Below, piece by piece: positions 21,202 to 31,632 of a DNA stretch of 64,000 nt (within the stretch, counting starts at the first letter, position 1; every line of letters starts with the position of its first letter). The position numbers and the translations under genes were made by a program. This stretch comes from Parastagonospora avenae f. sp. tritici 18332-5 (taxonomy: Eukaryota > Ascomycota > Dothideomycetes > Pleosporales > Phaeosphaeriaceae): NCBI GenBank assembly GCA_022559985.1, contig JAFJTR010000010.1, forward strand, positions 124,001 through 188,000, in the 5' to 3' direction. The notes under the pieces were generated by a model. It saw nothing but the letters and a program-made list of their open reading frames with translations, had not been told where the DNA came from and made no database searches.

Positions 21202-22402
21202 ATGCGAGCCGCAAGATACTATGGTAAAGAAGACATTCGCATCGAGACTGATGTGGACGAGCAGAAATGCGGCGCAGGACAAATCAGGGTACTTCAACCC
21301 ACCCACCATCCGGGAAATCATTTTTGCTCATAATTTAGTAGATCGCCCCGGCATACGTAGGGATATGTGGAACTGATCTTCACGAGTACTTGGGCGGGCC
21401 AACGTTTGCGCCTACGAAACCACACCCAGTGACACATGACACGATCCCGATTACTCTAGGCCATGAGTTCTCTGGCACAGTCACTGAACTCGGCCCTGAT
21501 GTGACCTCCTTCTCCGTGGGCCAACCCATTGTCGTACAACCTACCATCTACTGCGGCAAGTGCCAAGCATGCCAAGCAGGTGTCGAGAACGTATGCTATA
21601 ACGGCGGCTTCATCGGTCTCTCAGGTGGCGGTGGCGGATTGAGTGACTCGGTCGTCGTACCAGAAAGCGCTGTGCTCGCTCTACCAGACAATGTTCCCCT
21701 AGACATCGGCGCCCTCGTCGAGCCATTGAGTGTAGCATGGCACGCCATCTCTGCCGCTCCACTTACCCCAGACTCAGTCGTCATGGTCCTCGGCGGCGGA
21801 CCCATCGGCCTTGCTATTGTGCAATGTCTCGTCGCACTGAACGCCAAGACCATTATCCTCTCCGAGGTTTCAAGGGCACGACAACGCTTCGCCCGCGAAT
21901 TTGGCGCACACCATGTGATCGACCCAAAGACATACGACACTGTCGCTATCAGCAGAGAACTCAGTGGACAAGATGGACCTGACATTGTGTTCGACTGCGC
22001 TGGTGTACCTGCGAGTCTGAAGACAGCATGTACCGCAGTCCGAGCACGCGGCACTGTCGTCAACGTAGCCATCTGGGAGAAAGAAGTGCCTTTCAATCCG
22101 AACATGTTGGTGTTCCGAGAAGCGAGGTATACCGCTGTGCTTGGGTATCAGAGAAAAGACGTACAAGCTGTTATTGATCAGCTCGCTGCTGGTAAGTGTC
22201 CCGGTAAGACTCGCACGGAATTTGTGAATGCTAATACGGTGCTTCAGGGAAATTGAACCCGAGTAAGATGATCACCAGCAAGATCCAGCTCGAAGATCTC
22301 GTCGAAGGCGGCATCAAAGCGCTGATCAACGACAAGGAAAGCCACGTCAAGATATTGGTCGAAGTAGGTGGGATGGAACGTGTAGATTCAGCTATACCCT
22401 AG
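21202..22402 (+). CDS. Zinc-dependent MDR alcohol dehydrogenase, (R,R)-butanediol/polyol type
   Basis: Three exons: 21202-21288, 21342-22191, 22248-22402; introns of 53 and 56 nt; 363 residues, the usual family length. Catalytic-zinc ligands are Cys38 in GICGTDLHE and His70 in GHEFSG. The structural-zinc loop is present (YCGKCQACQAG followed by ENVC). The Rossmann motif is GGGPIG. The C-terminal exon supplies SKMITSKIQLEDL and KILVEV, typical of butanediol/sorbitol/xylitol dehydrogenases. It should oxidise a secondary alcohol or polyol with NAD in the cytosol; acetoin/2,3-butanediol is a likely pair but unproven. The first acceptor is a tandem TAGTAG, and use of the upstream AG would insert a stop. 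The gene is convergent with the next (47-bp gap). Confidence 0.9.
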
Positions 22403-22449
22403 ACAAGCTTTTCATGTTCAAAGAAGGTGCATTCGACGTACAGATGTAC

Positions 22450-23580
22450 TTAGAAATGCAATTCGTCGCGATCATTTCTCCTTCCTTCATTTCGTTCGCT
22501 CCGTACCTGTCCGTGTGCATCAGTCGGCGATTCCACTTTCGCCGGTCTCACTCTCGGACTTTCCGTCGCATCTAATTCCCACACATTCGCACTCGTTTCC
22601 ATTTCAATCTGCGTAGGCACGGGTAACGGTTTGTGACTAGCCTTGTACGCAGCCTTCTCGTTCTGGACGTAGCCACCAATAGGTTCTCCCTGCTGATAAT
22701 ATGGTGTTCGCGGGTCAACCATCGGTGTGCGCTCCACGAGTGTTTCGTCCAGACTGCGATGCGATGCGTTGTCGAGCATGGGAGAATGCTTGTAGGGGTG
22801 TGGTGTTTCGCGCTTCTTGCGCTTGTGTCGGAGACAGAATGCGATGAAGATGGCGAGGAGAACGAGGACGGCTATGCCGCCGACTGCGGCGCCTGCGATG
22901 AGGCCGGTGGATGGTTTCGAGCTTTGAGAAGTCGACGCTGCTGCAGTTTGCGAGGGCGCGGGATTCGAAAGTGGTGTTTGTGATGCCGTGGGGCTCACGG
23001 AAAAAGCGAGGGTCGTTGGTGCTGGTGCACTGCTTTGTACGGATCTTGTTGCAGATGGTGCTTGTGATGAGGTTCGCGCTTGTGCGGTTGTTTGTGCTGG
23101 TGTAAGGGCTGGTAAACCCGGTATCGCAGTAGGCATTGGAAGCGCGTTGCTTTCTCTTGAAAAGAAGGAGGCTGCTACGCCGCCAATGCTGTTCAAGAAG
23201 CTGCCCAGCTGTCTGCGTTCTTGATTATGTCTGCGCTGATTCGCGGTGGAATCAATGATGTCGGCTGCGAGACAGCTTTCGCGCATTGCTGTGTCTGCAT
23301 TGATGCGACTTGATCGAGTTGAGGCATGGTTGTCATAGCACCTGGTCTTTGTTCAGTATGCGGACATCTTATGAGCAAACAATTACCAAGGAGGTCTTAC
23401 GCAACGTGCCATGTGTACTGCTCGCACAAACAGGTGTGGTTCAGCGGAGTACTTTCCTCACACGGCAAGTACACCTGCACTGCAGAAATGCATGTGTCGA
23501 TCGCACTACATTGTCAGTCCCTGTCACACATCGGAGCAAGGTAGTTCAATTTACATTTGTTCCTGATTCTTAACAACCAT
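22450..23580 (-). CDS. Single-pass membrane protein with cysteine-patterned ectodomain and Ser/Thr-rich stalk
   Basis: Minus strand. The last exon, 23341-22450, is secure. An upstream exon 23505-23401 joins in frame through intron 23342-23400 (59 nt) and encodes DTCISAV, LPCEE and HTCLCEQ, giving a C...C...CxC pattern like CFEM-type ectodomains. A further 5' exon, 23580-23555, is possible through intron 23506-23554 but shows no signal peptide, so the 5' end is unresolved. After the cysteine region comes a Ser/Thr/Pro/Ala stalk, one transmembrane helix (GLIAGAAVGGIAVLVLLAIF), a basic stop-transfer RHKRKK, and a cytosolic tail with PYYQQGEP. The architecture resembles fungal wall-sensing or surface proteins; the ligand is unknown. 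It is convergent with the dehydrogenase gene. Confidence 0.6.
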
Positions 23581-23997
23581 GATTGTCTTTCGAGGGAGAC
23601 GCAGTTTACGAAAATATGTTGGCGATCAGCGCAATTACATCTTTTGACCAAGCGCCAACGCGACGGCAAGTCCACATAGCCGGCACTCACGTCGTCCACT
23701 GAATGGTGACGGATGCTGCAGAAGTGGCTGTGCGTAATTCAAGTTTATCCAGTAGTGGCGACATGGTGCCATTCGCTAGTATTCACTGGGATGCAGTGCC
23801 ACACCGTAAGAGTTACACGTGCTTGGTAAACAGGTTCGTCCACCCGAGGATGGTGCGCATGCAATGATGTTGTGACGGGAGATGGACCAGGGACGTGTTT
23901 CAGGGGTCGTTCCAGGATCTGGGCGGCGCTAGAGGGCCCATAATGGCGATCTGGAGAAGCTCCCGCGTCTGTGTCCTTCGACACTCCATTCGCTCTC
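23581..23997. other. Short intergenic stretch
   Basis: Between the 5' end of the membrane-protein gene and the 3' end of the second F-box gene, both on minus. It may hold the missing first exon of the membrane protein. No other gene is supported. Confidence 0.4.
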
Positions 23998-25002
23998 TCA
24001 AGGAAATTGAGGGGTACTTTGCAAGCGCGCGCCCACTTCGCTCCCTTGTCGCAACTCCATGATAATCTCCATGGCTGGATCTTCGTACCTTTTGACGTCC
24101 TCATGATGAGAATTAGGAGGCCCCCATCCTTCGTAATTATGACCACCAAACAACTTGGGAAGACGCAGAATGCCTCGATCAACCTCGTAATCCTTCCCAT
24201 GCGTATGAACCAGCGCCCGGAAGAAGGTGTCACGGCGACAGGCGCGAATGTAGTCCTCTACCGGACCATACGTGTATGTTGGTGAGGGATTGACCAATAG
24301 TATCGGTGATGAATCGTCATCCTCGAAATGATAGAGCGGATTAGGTCCGTCTAGCTCTCGAATCCTCCTTGTGATCTCAGTTTCCATAACGAGGAAGTTA
24401 CGCAGCACGATTCGCCAGTCGAACGTGACTGTCAGCGCGTCCCTGTTGAAAGCGAAATACCCAGGTCTCCATAGGTGATCGAAATTATCCGTGGGGTCTT
24501 TGGTTGTGACACCACTATCCAGGTCGAGGGCAACACCGTCAAGTTCTAGAAACCACTCTGCAGACCTATCCGCTGCGGCATGGTAGTCTTCATCTCTGAG
24601 CCAGTCGGCCCATTCCAAAGACGACGTGCGTCGCGTATTCCAGTGCTTGCAATTTTCATTATTCTCGATCCACTCTTTGTCAACCTGGAAGACGGCGCGG
24701 GATCCTTCCCAAAGCGCATGAAGTTGCCCAGATTTGGAAAAGTTCTCTAGATGCGAGAAATGGAACTTCAGCAGTACGTATTTGCTTGCGCTTTCGTTGG
24801 CTGTTTGCTGGTCTACGTACGCAACAACGCGTGCCCGATGAAGGCAAGAGAGGAGGACTACGTTATCGATGTGATCCCTGATTGCACGAGATACAGTTCG
24901 GAAAGAGAGGATGTGGTCGAGAGGGACAGAACCAATGATGTGAAGAAGTATCTCATTTGGTAGACATATCACAGTCCCGTCGTGTAATCTGAAAGACGAC
25001 AT
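23998..25002 (-). CDS. F-box domain protein (copy 2)
   Basis: Single exon, 334 residues, minus strand. The F-box lies at the N-terminus: LPNEILLHIIGSVPLDHIL, then FRTVSRAIRDHI. The body shares the layout of the F-box protein at 19.2-20.6 kb: an AVFQVD block matching AVFKID, LELDGVALDLD matching KLDRAVIDLDL, LTVTFDWRIVLRNFL matching VTVAWKDMMFRFL, and a C-terminal RACRR...RALVH block. The two are therefore paralogues. It presumably serves as an SCF adaptor; the target is unknown. It lacks the intron of copy 1 and is shorter. The exact C-terminus after LQSTPQFP is the least certain part. Confidence 0.72.
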   Translation of the reverse strand: MSSFRLHDGTVICLPNEILLHIIGSVPLDHILSFRTVSRAIRDHIDNVVLLSCLHRARVVAYVDQQTANESASKYVLLKFHFSHLENFSKSGQLHALWEGSRAVFQVDKEWIENNENCKHWNTRRTSSLEWADWLRDEDYHAAADRSAEWFLELDGVALDLDSGVTTKDPTDNFDHLWRPGYFAFNRDALTVTFDWRIVLRNFLVMETEITRRIRELDGPNPLYHFEDDDSSPILLVNPSPTYTYGPVEDYIRACRRDTFFRALVHTHGKDYEVDRGILRLPKLFGGHNYEGWGPPNSHHEDVKRYEDPAMEIIMELRQGSEVGARLQSTPQFP

Positions 25003-25260
25003 CGTTGAATATTCGTACAGCGACTTTGACCAGCGTGGCTACACTCAGAGCAGGGACGTTGGCGGGCTTTTGTGTTAAAGGGAGTGTGAGTCAGACGTAC
25101 CCAGGTTAATATGAGATACAAAGACACACAACGCCCGACGCCGGAGGCACATCCTCGATTTAGATTAGCGCATAGTATTTGCGATGCATGAATAGGCGAG
25201 CCTTCTCAAGGCTCGGTCGCCTTGTGTTGACTCAATCGAGTTGACAGACACTCCGGAGCA

Positions 25261-25362
25261 AAAAAGATCCCGCAAACATAACTTATCAATTCCCAAAAAG
25301 CAAAAAAGCACCATCGACCTCGATCGAACTGGTAGTTAGCCAGCCCGCGGAGCTCAAGCGAC
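25261..25362 (-). repeat. Dispersed SINE-like repeat, copy A
   Basis: On the minus strand this copy starts GTCGCTTGAGC, contains TTCGATCGAGGTCGATGG followed by TGCTTTTTTGC, and ends GGATCTTTTT. The same succession occurs on plus at 50934-51029. The core of about 29 nt differs at only two positions between copies. The TTCGATC box and terminal T run suggest an RNA polymerase III-derived retroelement (inference). Confidence 0.6.
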
Positions 25363-25410
25363 ATATAAACTAATTTTGTCGGATCACAAGTATCGTCAAT
25401 ATCTCAACTA

Positions 25411-25457
25411 CGCGATCAGGCGCACTGATCTCGGTCACGCGGTCAGACGCGCTGATC
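25411..25457 (+). repeat. Imperfect 20-bp direct repeat with hairpin potential
   Basis: CGCGATCAGGCGCACTGATC at 25411-25430 and CGCGGTCAGACGCGCTGATC at 25438-25457 differ by three A/G transitions. GCGATCAG (25412-25419) is also the exact reverse complement of CTGATCGC (25452-25459), so the block can fold. It lies just outside the SINE-like copy. Confidence 0.7.
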
Positions 25458-26068
25458 GCAGCGTCCGAGCAGCGCTCAGACCAGAACCCCTGAGCCCATC
25501 TCTTCTGTAGTTCTCCTCCTTAGTACAATGAAGTCAACAACAATCACCGAACAGAATGCATTCCTAGTTATCGTTATTTCCTTTCAGCACTAGTGCGAAG
25601 CCCTACCAACAAATTTAATATTTTTTCTGTTCCAAATATCGAACGGGCGACCACCCAAATCACATTCGGTAAGAGTAATATTGCTACTACACCAACCGGC
25701 GGAAACCTGGATGGGAACCCGTTGATGGAAGCAAGGTGGATTGGAGTAAATATATAGTTGAGGAATGGATATTGGTATGGAGCAGATGGAGCTATACGTG
25801 GAAGGTGGGAGTATTGAGGTTCGAGTGGGAATTTTGTTGTTGTGTGGGTGGTCGGTGACGGCGAGTGCGGCATCCGTGGGTGAAGCGAAAGAGATGGTCG
25901 AGAGAGGCGTGGTAAGAGTTGAGTTGAGATGAAAAAAACATTGATGTGTAAGAGAAAGACTGCGACTTTGCGAACGAATATATACTGTCTCGTGATCTCA
26001 GGATAGGTGATAGACGAAGGAGAGAAAGCAAGAGATCATTGAAGACTTATGGGTTACTAAGTCTCCTC

Positions 26069-26760
26069 TTACCATGCCCCTTCCAAGCGCTGTGTGAGCG
26101 TGAAGGCAAACAAGCAGTCTCCGTTCCCCAGCCTAGCTACAATTTTCCACGTCCATGTTCCAGTTGCCAGCCACCTAGATGGGATCCAATAGTCAGTCAA
26201 TACTTCGTTGTAACCTGGAACGAGATGCTGCACATAAGTGCCCTCTTCGTTGCGAATGGAGAGATGAGCGTTGTTAGCCAATGCTATCGGAGCAAAGGGA
26301 ACCGTCGAATTCAGCGTCTGCTCAGAATACCCATCATCTTCGACTACAGAAACAATGATATTGATGGTTGCTGTGCGGAGTTGCTCTTCGAGATCTGGGA
26401 TCTCCTTCTCTCTGTACGAAGGTATGCCGCCGCGGAGGAAAGCAAAGAAGATCTGGTCACTAGTGGAAGTTAGCCATGGAACTAGCATACTGATAGCCAA
26501 GTTTTGTCATACACAGGAATGGGCGTTGGAGCTATCTCGAGGTATTCTAGCTTAAACAGTTGTTCCGCCTCTGGTACAGGTCCGTAATTAACATTGTTGT
26601 GACCAGGCACTTTGTTGGGATCTTCTGGATCTGTAATTGGTGGTAGTGACGGTCCGATCAAGGCGCTTTGCCGGTTTGCTGAATTAGGACGAAATATGAT
26701 AGTTGCTGCAGCAGCCTTGCAGAGAGCCAGCGAGAGCGCAATGACAGAATTTATCAACAT
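26069..26760 (-). CDS. Secreted ML (MD-2-related lipid-recognition)-like protein
   Basis: Two exons on minus, 26760-26513 and 26459-26069, with intron 26460-26512 (53 nt, GTATGA donor); 212 residues. The start at 26760 gives a signal peptide (MLINSVIALSLALC, then AAAA). The splice joins PTPIPV to DQIFFAFLRGGIP exactly in frame. The layout of a beta-strand LEYLEIAPTPIPV, then an extracellular-type domain ending GDCLFAFTL, resembles fungal ML/NPC2-like proteins that bind sterols or phospholipids. I rate the family match as moderate because the cysteine pattern is sparse. It would be secreted or vacuolar. An alternative is an unrelated beta-sandwich secreted protein. Confidence 0.68.
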
Positions 26761-27379
26761 TTCGATTGGGCTGTATTTGACGGAAACGATCTGTAAGGGA
26801 GGGTGTTGGTGACAATGTTTCACTCGTGAGCGATGAAGAAGGTCAAATGGCTTCGATTTTGAAATCAAGGAGGCTGAAACCGGTTGCCTGATGGGCGCCT
26901 TGAGCCGATGACTACGCGACTGGCTCGCATCACGTGTCTCTTGCAGCACATTTCAAACTTTTGTTCCAAAGATCTTGGCTCAGACCTTCCAAAATTCATG
27001 GGAGGTAATGGGAAGTAATGCGAGTGGTGGACGGTGTGCGGTTCGATGTGTTCGATGTGCTATCGATAGCACGCGTCACAGTTACGCCACAGTAGAGCGC
27101 CACAGACCCTGGAGAAGGTAGGCCGTGACTTCCGTCTATCCACTGGGGCTTGGTACAACTTGCACCCTTCACCAACAAATGTGCGAGATGGCGATAATGC
27201 CGTTTATGTCATACATTCGATCACTGCACTAATGAATGTAATGAAAGCTGATCTTGACTCGGATCTCCCTTGCCAAGAAAATGCGGCTGAGGCTGTTGGG
27301 CGTCTTCAGCCTGCTGACCAGCGGGGTCCGAGTCGACTGCCTCCGCGACTAAAATCGCAAGCCAGGCAAAAGTATCACG
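26761..27379. promoter_or_regulatory. Divergent promoter region
   Basis: 619 bp between the ML-like gene (minus) and the Q/P-rich protein gene (plus). No open frame with features and no clear TATA box. It presumably serves both genes. Confidence 0.4.
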
Positions 27380-29479
27380 ATGTCTAACTACAGTTCTACA
27401 CCGCCGCCAGGGCCTTATACAGCACCGAACCAACCCGGCCAGAATGCGCAGCCTCAGCAGCAGCAGAACTACCAGCCAGGCGCGCCAAATCAAGCGCGCT
27501 CGGGCAAGTCTGGAGGCATGTATGGGCAGATGCTACAGGCTGTGACTACTGGTAAGCCCATGTTGGACAAGCTGGGCAAGAGTATAAGCTCGAAATTGGG
27601 CGGGAAGACAGCAGCTGGTGGTCCACCCCAACACCTTCAGAGCTACCAGAATTACCAGCAGGCCCATGGTCAAGGTCAGAATCAAGGACAAGGGCAGGGA
27701 CAGTACAATCAGCCTCAAGGTTACCAGCAGCAACAGTACCAAGCGCAGGCCCACAGCCCTCAACCACAGCAGCAGCAATGGGCTCATCCACAGCAACCTC
27801 CTGGTCCGCCCCCGCCGCAAGCACCGAGCCCATATCATGCGCAGCAATCGCCATACCAAACCTCCAATTATACCAGTCCAGTGACTGGCGTTTCGGGACA
27901 GAGCAATTACTTCCCTACGCAACCACCTTCGAGTGCACCACCCCCTGGCGCACCAGGTCACGACCACACAGCATTCAATGCGAGCGGAAACGCTGGGTCG
28001 GGCCAGCAGTACGTACAACAAGGGCAACATGAGCATCAAGGAGCAGCACAAGGGCAATACCAGCCGAGTCAGCCATTTCAGACGGGTCAATATACAGGTG
28101 TGGTTGGTGGGACACAAAGTCCTGGAAATGTTCAGAATGCCCACAACCCGCACATGGGGAACGTATCGCCAGTGATCCCTCCAAACAAGCCTACACAGTG
28201 GAACAGCTCGAGTCCTTCACATTTGCCCTCTGGTCCTCCTTCTCAACCATATCAGACGGTGCCCTCGCCTGTACCGAACAATCAACAGCAAACACAGTGG
28301 AATTCGCAATCCCCCATGACCCCTCAAGGTCAAGCTCATCCACCGCCTGTCAGTCCACCTCCGCATACCGTCAGCCCGCCTCCGCAACAGACGCATGCAC
28401 AATCTGCCCCAGCACCAACCGCATCTCCGCAGCCCACTCAGCCCCCAACTGCTGTACAATCCACGGGCCCTCCGTCTGCACCTACTGAGTTCATCGCAGA
28501 GCTGCCAGGCGATATGGGGCCGAGCTCTCCAGGATCTCCACTATACCAAGCCTATCAGCCCTCGGGTGGTGAACAAGCAGCTTCACTTACGAAGCGATTT
28601 TCCGTTTCTCGTCGCGCTGTAAGCGCCAATAATTTACCTCTAGCAGATCCATGGAGATTTGCAGACCCGCTGACAGAAGAACCAACTCGTGAGTTCTACA
28701 TTCTTGCCGATCTGCTCTTTGAGGCGCTTGATAGAAAGTTCGAGCCACAGAATACGGGGTTGTTAGAAGCACCCAAGGTTCTGAAGGCCTGGGTCGAGCT
28801 CAACGACGAGGCACATGGTAAGTACTAATGTGCCACAACATGAGTCCATACCTAACGCAGATCAGAGCTGTTTTCCTTCAACAATTACCATGCATTGGCA
28901 AGAATGTGGGGTCTAGAGGGCGTGCCGCATGTATTGGTGCCTGTGCAACCTTCACTATCACCAGTCTGGAACTTCAGCCAGCACTCGCACGCCCAAGGCC
29001 TTGCGGTGGCTTCAGAGCTCCATTCGACACCCGTGTCATATATGCCTGCACTCAATCGTGCCGGCTGGTACAAATACTTCTTCCTTGAGATGATGCACGG
29101 GCCTGATGAGATTGGCAAGCTTGTATCTGCCATCTGTGCAGATACCTACAAGCCAGGTGTTTTGAACCAGCCCGACCTTAATCGGCGTGATAGAGCTCAA
29201 ATACCTGCGCTCCAAGCGAGAGCTGCACAGATTCAGTCTGCGGCCATCAAGTGCGTGTGCGATGAGGCGAAAATCGCGATGCAGCGGGAGCGAAATGGTG
29301 CAGCATGGGCTGCGAGAAGCCCTCAAGCCGCCAACTCAGCACAGCCGGGCTCTTCAACAGACATGTCTCAAATGACGCACGAGATTCAGATGGTGTCGAA
29401 CGATATGGCCGTAAGTTCTGTGGCGGATGGCGATGTCAGGTACGAAAGTCGTCCAGCAGGTTACAGCAGGCTAGTGTAA
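27380..29479 (+). CDS. Q/P-rich protein with conserved C-terminal domain, unknown function
   Basis: Two exons, 27380-28817 and 28866-29479, with intron 28818-28865 (48 nt); 683 residues. Residues 1 to about 400 are Gln/Pro/Gly/Ser-rich, with runs such as QGQNQGQGQGQ, and probably disordered. The C-terminal part is well ordered: DPWRFADPLTEEPTREFYIL, then LFEALDRKFEP, and after the splice FNNYHALARMWGLEGVPHVL. I do not recognise a named family. A GTAAGT inside the last 70 nt (about 29410) could be a further donor, so the final 20 or so residues are uncertain. Low-complexity Q/P regions of this kind are common in fungal RNA-binding or endocytic adaptors, but nothing specific points to either. 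Confidence 0.78.
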
Positions 29480-30303
29480 CAACTCCGCGCGATCTTGGAC
29501 ACGACGCGCGCATGCGGTCGTGGTAGTTTGTAAAAAGCCAGGAGTACCTAGCTTGCGCAAGGACATGTGAACAATTACCAAACGTCTTCAATGCGTCTGA
29601 CGTCAACAAGCTCGAGCACCAAACGTTATCGAACACATCCACAATCCAGTGCCTCGGCATCGTCGATATGGGGAATCGCAGTTAATGCGCATGGCGCTTG
29701 ACGTGGTGTTTCGTTTCATACGATCGCCAAGAGACACGATCGAAATGCGCGGGATGACACCTGAGCGGCTGAGCCAACGTTATGTGGCAGGACAAGTGGC
29801 GGGTACCTGCCTTAATGTCTGCGCCAAATGCGCTGCGCGTATTATTCAGAGCATGGCGACAATGGCGAAGGCTAAATCTCCACCAGATAAAGAAAAAGTG
29901 GCATCCAACACCGCGCATCCCTATCTCTTGCATTGCTGCAATCTGCGCCCATGGTTCGGCTCTTCATCCCGGTCAAAATGATATAATCACAATCAGTGTT
30001 TCCAGCCAGACAGGGGGCAGTTGCTGTAGGTTCTCGGCAACCAGGCCCCATTGAGACTCGATCTGCAGGAACAGCCTGATTCCAAGGCTGGCGCCGTCCT
30101 TGCTTGCGGAGCGGCGGGCGCGAACGTTGCACCAACAATTTGAGGACGCGCATACCCAACCTCGCCTTGGTTTTTGACTTTCTTCCATCCCATCTTCTTT
30201 ACGACAGCGTTGCCTTTTCTTCCATTGAGCATTCTACTGCCTATATCTCGCGAGTATCGAATAGACGCATTACCATCATCCCTTACTCAGACAAACGGCA
30301 AAG
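29480..30303. other. Intergenic, no gene seen
   Basis: About 820 bp with only short open frames on both strands (for example 29649-29981), without domains. It holds the 3' end of the Q/P-rich gene and the promoter of the wall-protein gene. Confidence 0.5.
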
Positions 30304-31221
30304 ATGCGTACCTCCACGATCCTCGCTCCACTTTTTCTCGCGGCAACCAGCATCGCTCAAGGTGTTGAGGAGGGCATTGCTCCGTCTCAAGGACCACCTT
30401 CTGGCTGCGAACCCAACGCCAACGGCAACTTCACGATAGGAACGCTCAAAGTCCATCATGCCACGGATAAGCGTGAAAGTGCTTCAGAGGTAAGACATGA
30501 CAACACACAGTTCATTCCTCGTCTCCACCGCAACCTCCCCGCCTGAGACATCGCACCAAACAAAATACTGACGCATACACCACAGGCTGCTGACGGTGCC
30601 CTCGTCTGTAACCTAGAGGACGGTATTCTGCGCGACCGCGACGGCCGCACTGGCTCCGTCGTAGCAAACCGCCAATTCCAATTCGACGGCCCACCCCAGG
30701 CCGGCGCCATCTACACCGGCGGCTTCAGCATCTGCTCCAACGGGTCTCTCGCCATAGGAGGCTCAACACGCTGGTGGCAATGCAGCTCCGGTGGCTTTTA
30801 CAACCTCTACGACGAGTGGATCGGCGACCAGTGCGAGGAGATCCGCATCCAAGTCACATTCCCGCAGAAGCCTTCCCCGTCGGCATCGACGAGTGCAAGC
30901 AGTGCGACCAGCACAGCTATGGTGTCCAGCCTGAGCGTCAGCGTTGCGACCGTAGAGAGCAGCCTGGCAACTATTTCTGGCGCCGTTAGCACCGTTAGCA
31001 AGAGTGCTGTCGGACCCTCTGCGTCCTTTGCTAGCTCCAACGTTTCGATGACAGGATCAGTAACTGGTTTGCCGTCTTCAACTCGCTCCAGCAGCGCTGG
31101 TCAAACCGGTGCTGCCGACGCACCACCTGCTGGTGGTGCCGCGGCCGCTTCTTTCGGCATCGCAAAGGGCTCCATGCTCGGCGCCTTCGTCGTCATTTTC
31201 GGCGCCGCGCTGGTTCTCTAG
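30304..31221 (+). CDS. GPI-anchored cell-wall protein with PIR-type four-cysteine domain
   Basis: Two exons, 30304-30489 and 30586-31221, with intron 30490-30585 (96 nt, contains stops); 273 residues. Signal peptide MRTSTILAPLFLAATSIAQ. The domain carries Cys70, Cys112, Cys128 and Cys145 with GILRDRDGRTGSVVANRQF, DGPPQAGAIYTGGFSIC and SGGFYNLYDEW, the signature of the C-terminal domain of yeast PIR proteins. A Ser/Thr/Ala-rich spacer follows, then a hydrophobic C-terminus (GSMLGAFVVIFGAALVL) after small residues, which fits GPI anchoring. It should be a structural mannoprotein of the outer wall. Unlike yeast PIR proteins it shows no N-terminal PIR repeats and has a GPI signal. Confidence 0.88.
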
Positions 31222-31632
31222 ACGCCCCGAGTCATGTTTAGCATTTTTGACAAGCTTTTGTCGCTTTCTTCTTTCTTCATATTGGGCATACGAGCGTACA
31301 CGACTATACGGCGCGGCGTCTGCTTGACTTATTTTTTTCCGGAGGGATTGCGGATTCATTGTTCATGGATTGGATTGGTTACGCACGTTGATACACCTAT
31401 ATGCATGGGACTGCGTAGTGCATAGGCATTTTTGGGGATTGCCGACATTAGATGAGAAAGTTTAATGATAATACTTATCGATTCAGTTTGGCTGAAACCT
31501 GGCGCTTTTCAAGCTACTGTGTGACTTCTCCATGCTGCTGATGAAGACAACAAATCGATGTTACAAGCTCTATATTGGAGCATTCCCAATGCCGAAAACA
31601 TATTGGCGTCAGTCCACCTCCCTCCTGTCTCG
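31222..31632. other. Convergent 3' region
   Basis: About 410 bp between the wall-protein gene and the CorA-like gene, which converge here. No gene seen. The pyrimidine-rich plus strand around 31620-31750 is the complement of the CorA-like C-terminal coding sequence. Confidence 0.5.

Larger units (their letters stand above)
25003..26068. other. Intergenic region with a SINE-like repeat
   Basis: Contains a dispersed repeat copy (25261-25362) and a small imperfect direct repeat (25411-25457). An open frame on minus at 25574-25873 encodes a hydrophobic stretch but no recognisable family. I do not call it a gene. Confidence 0.45.

Noticed and set aside
25574..25873. 99-residue minus open frame with a hydrophobic stretch
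   Set aside because: Low-complexity N-terminus, no signal peptide at the start, no family and no splice evidence.
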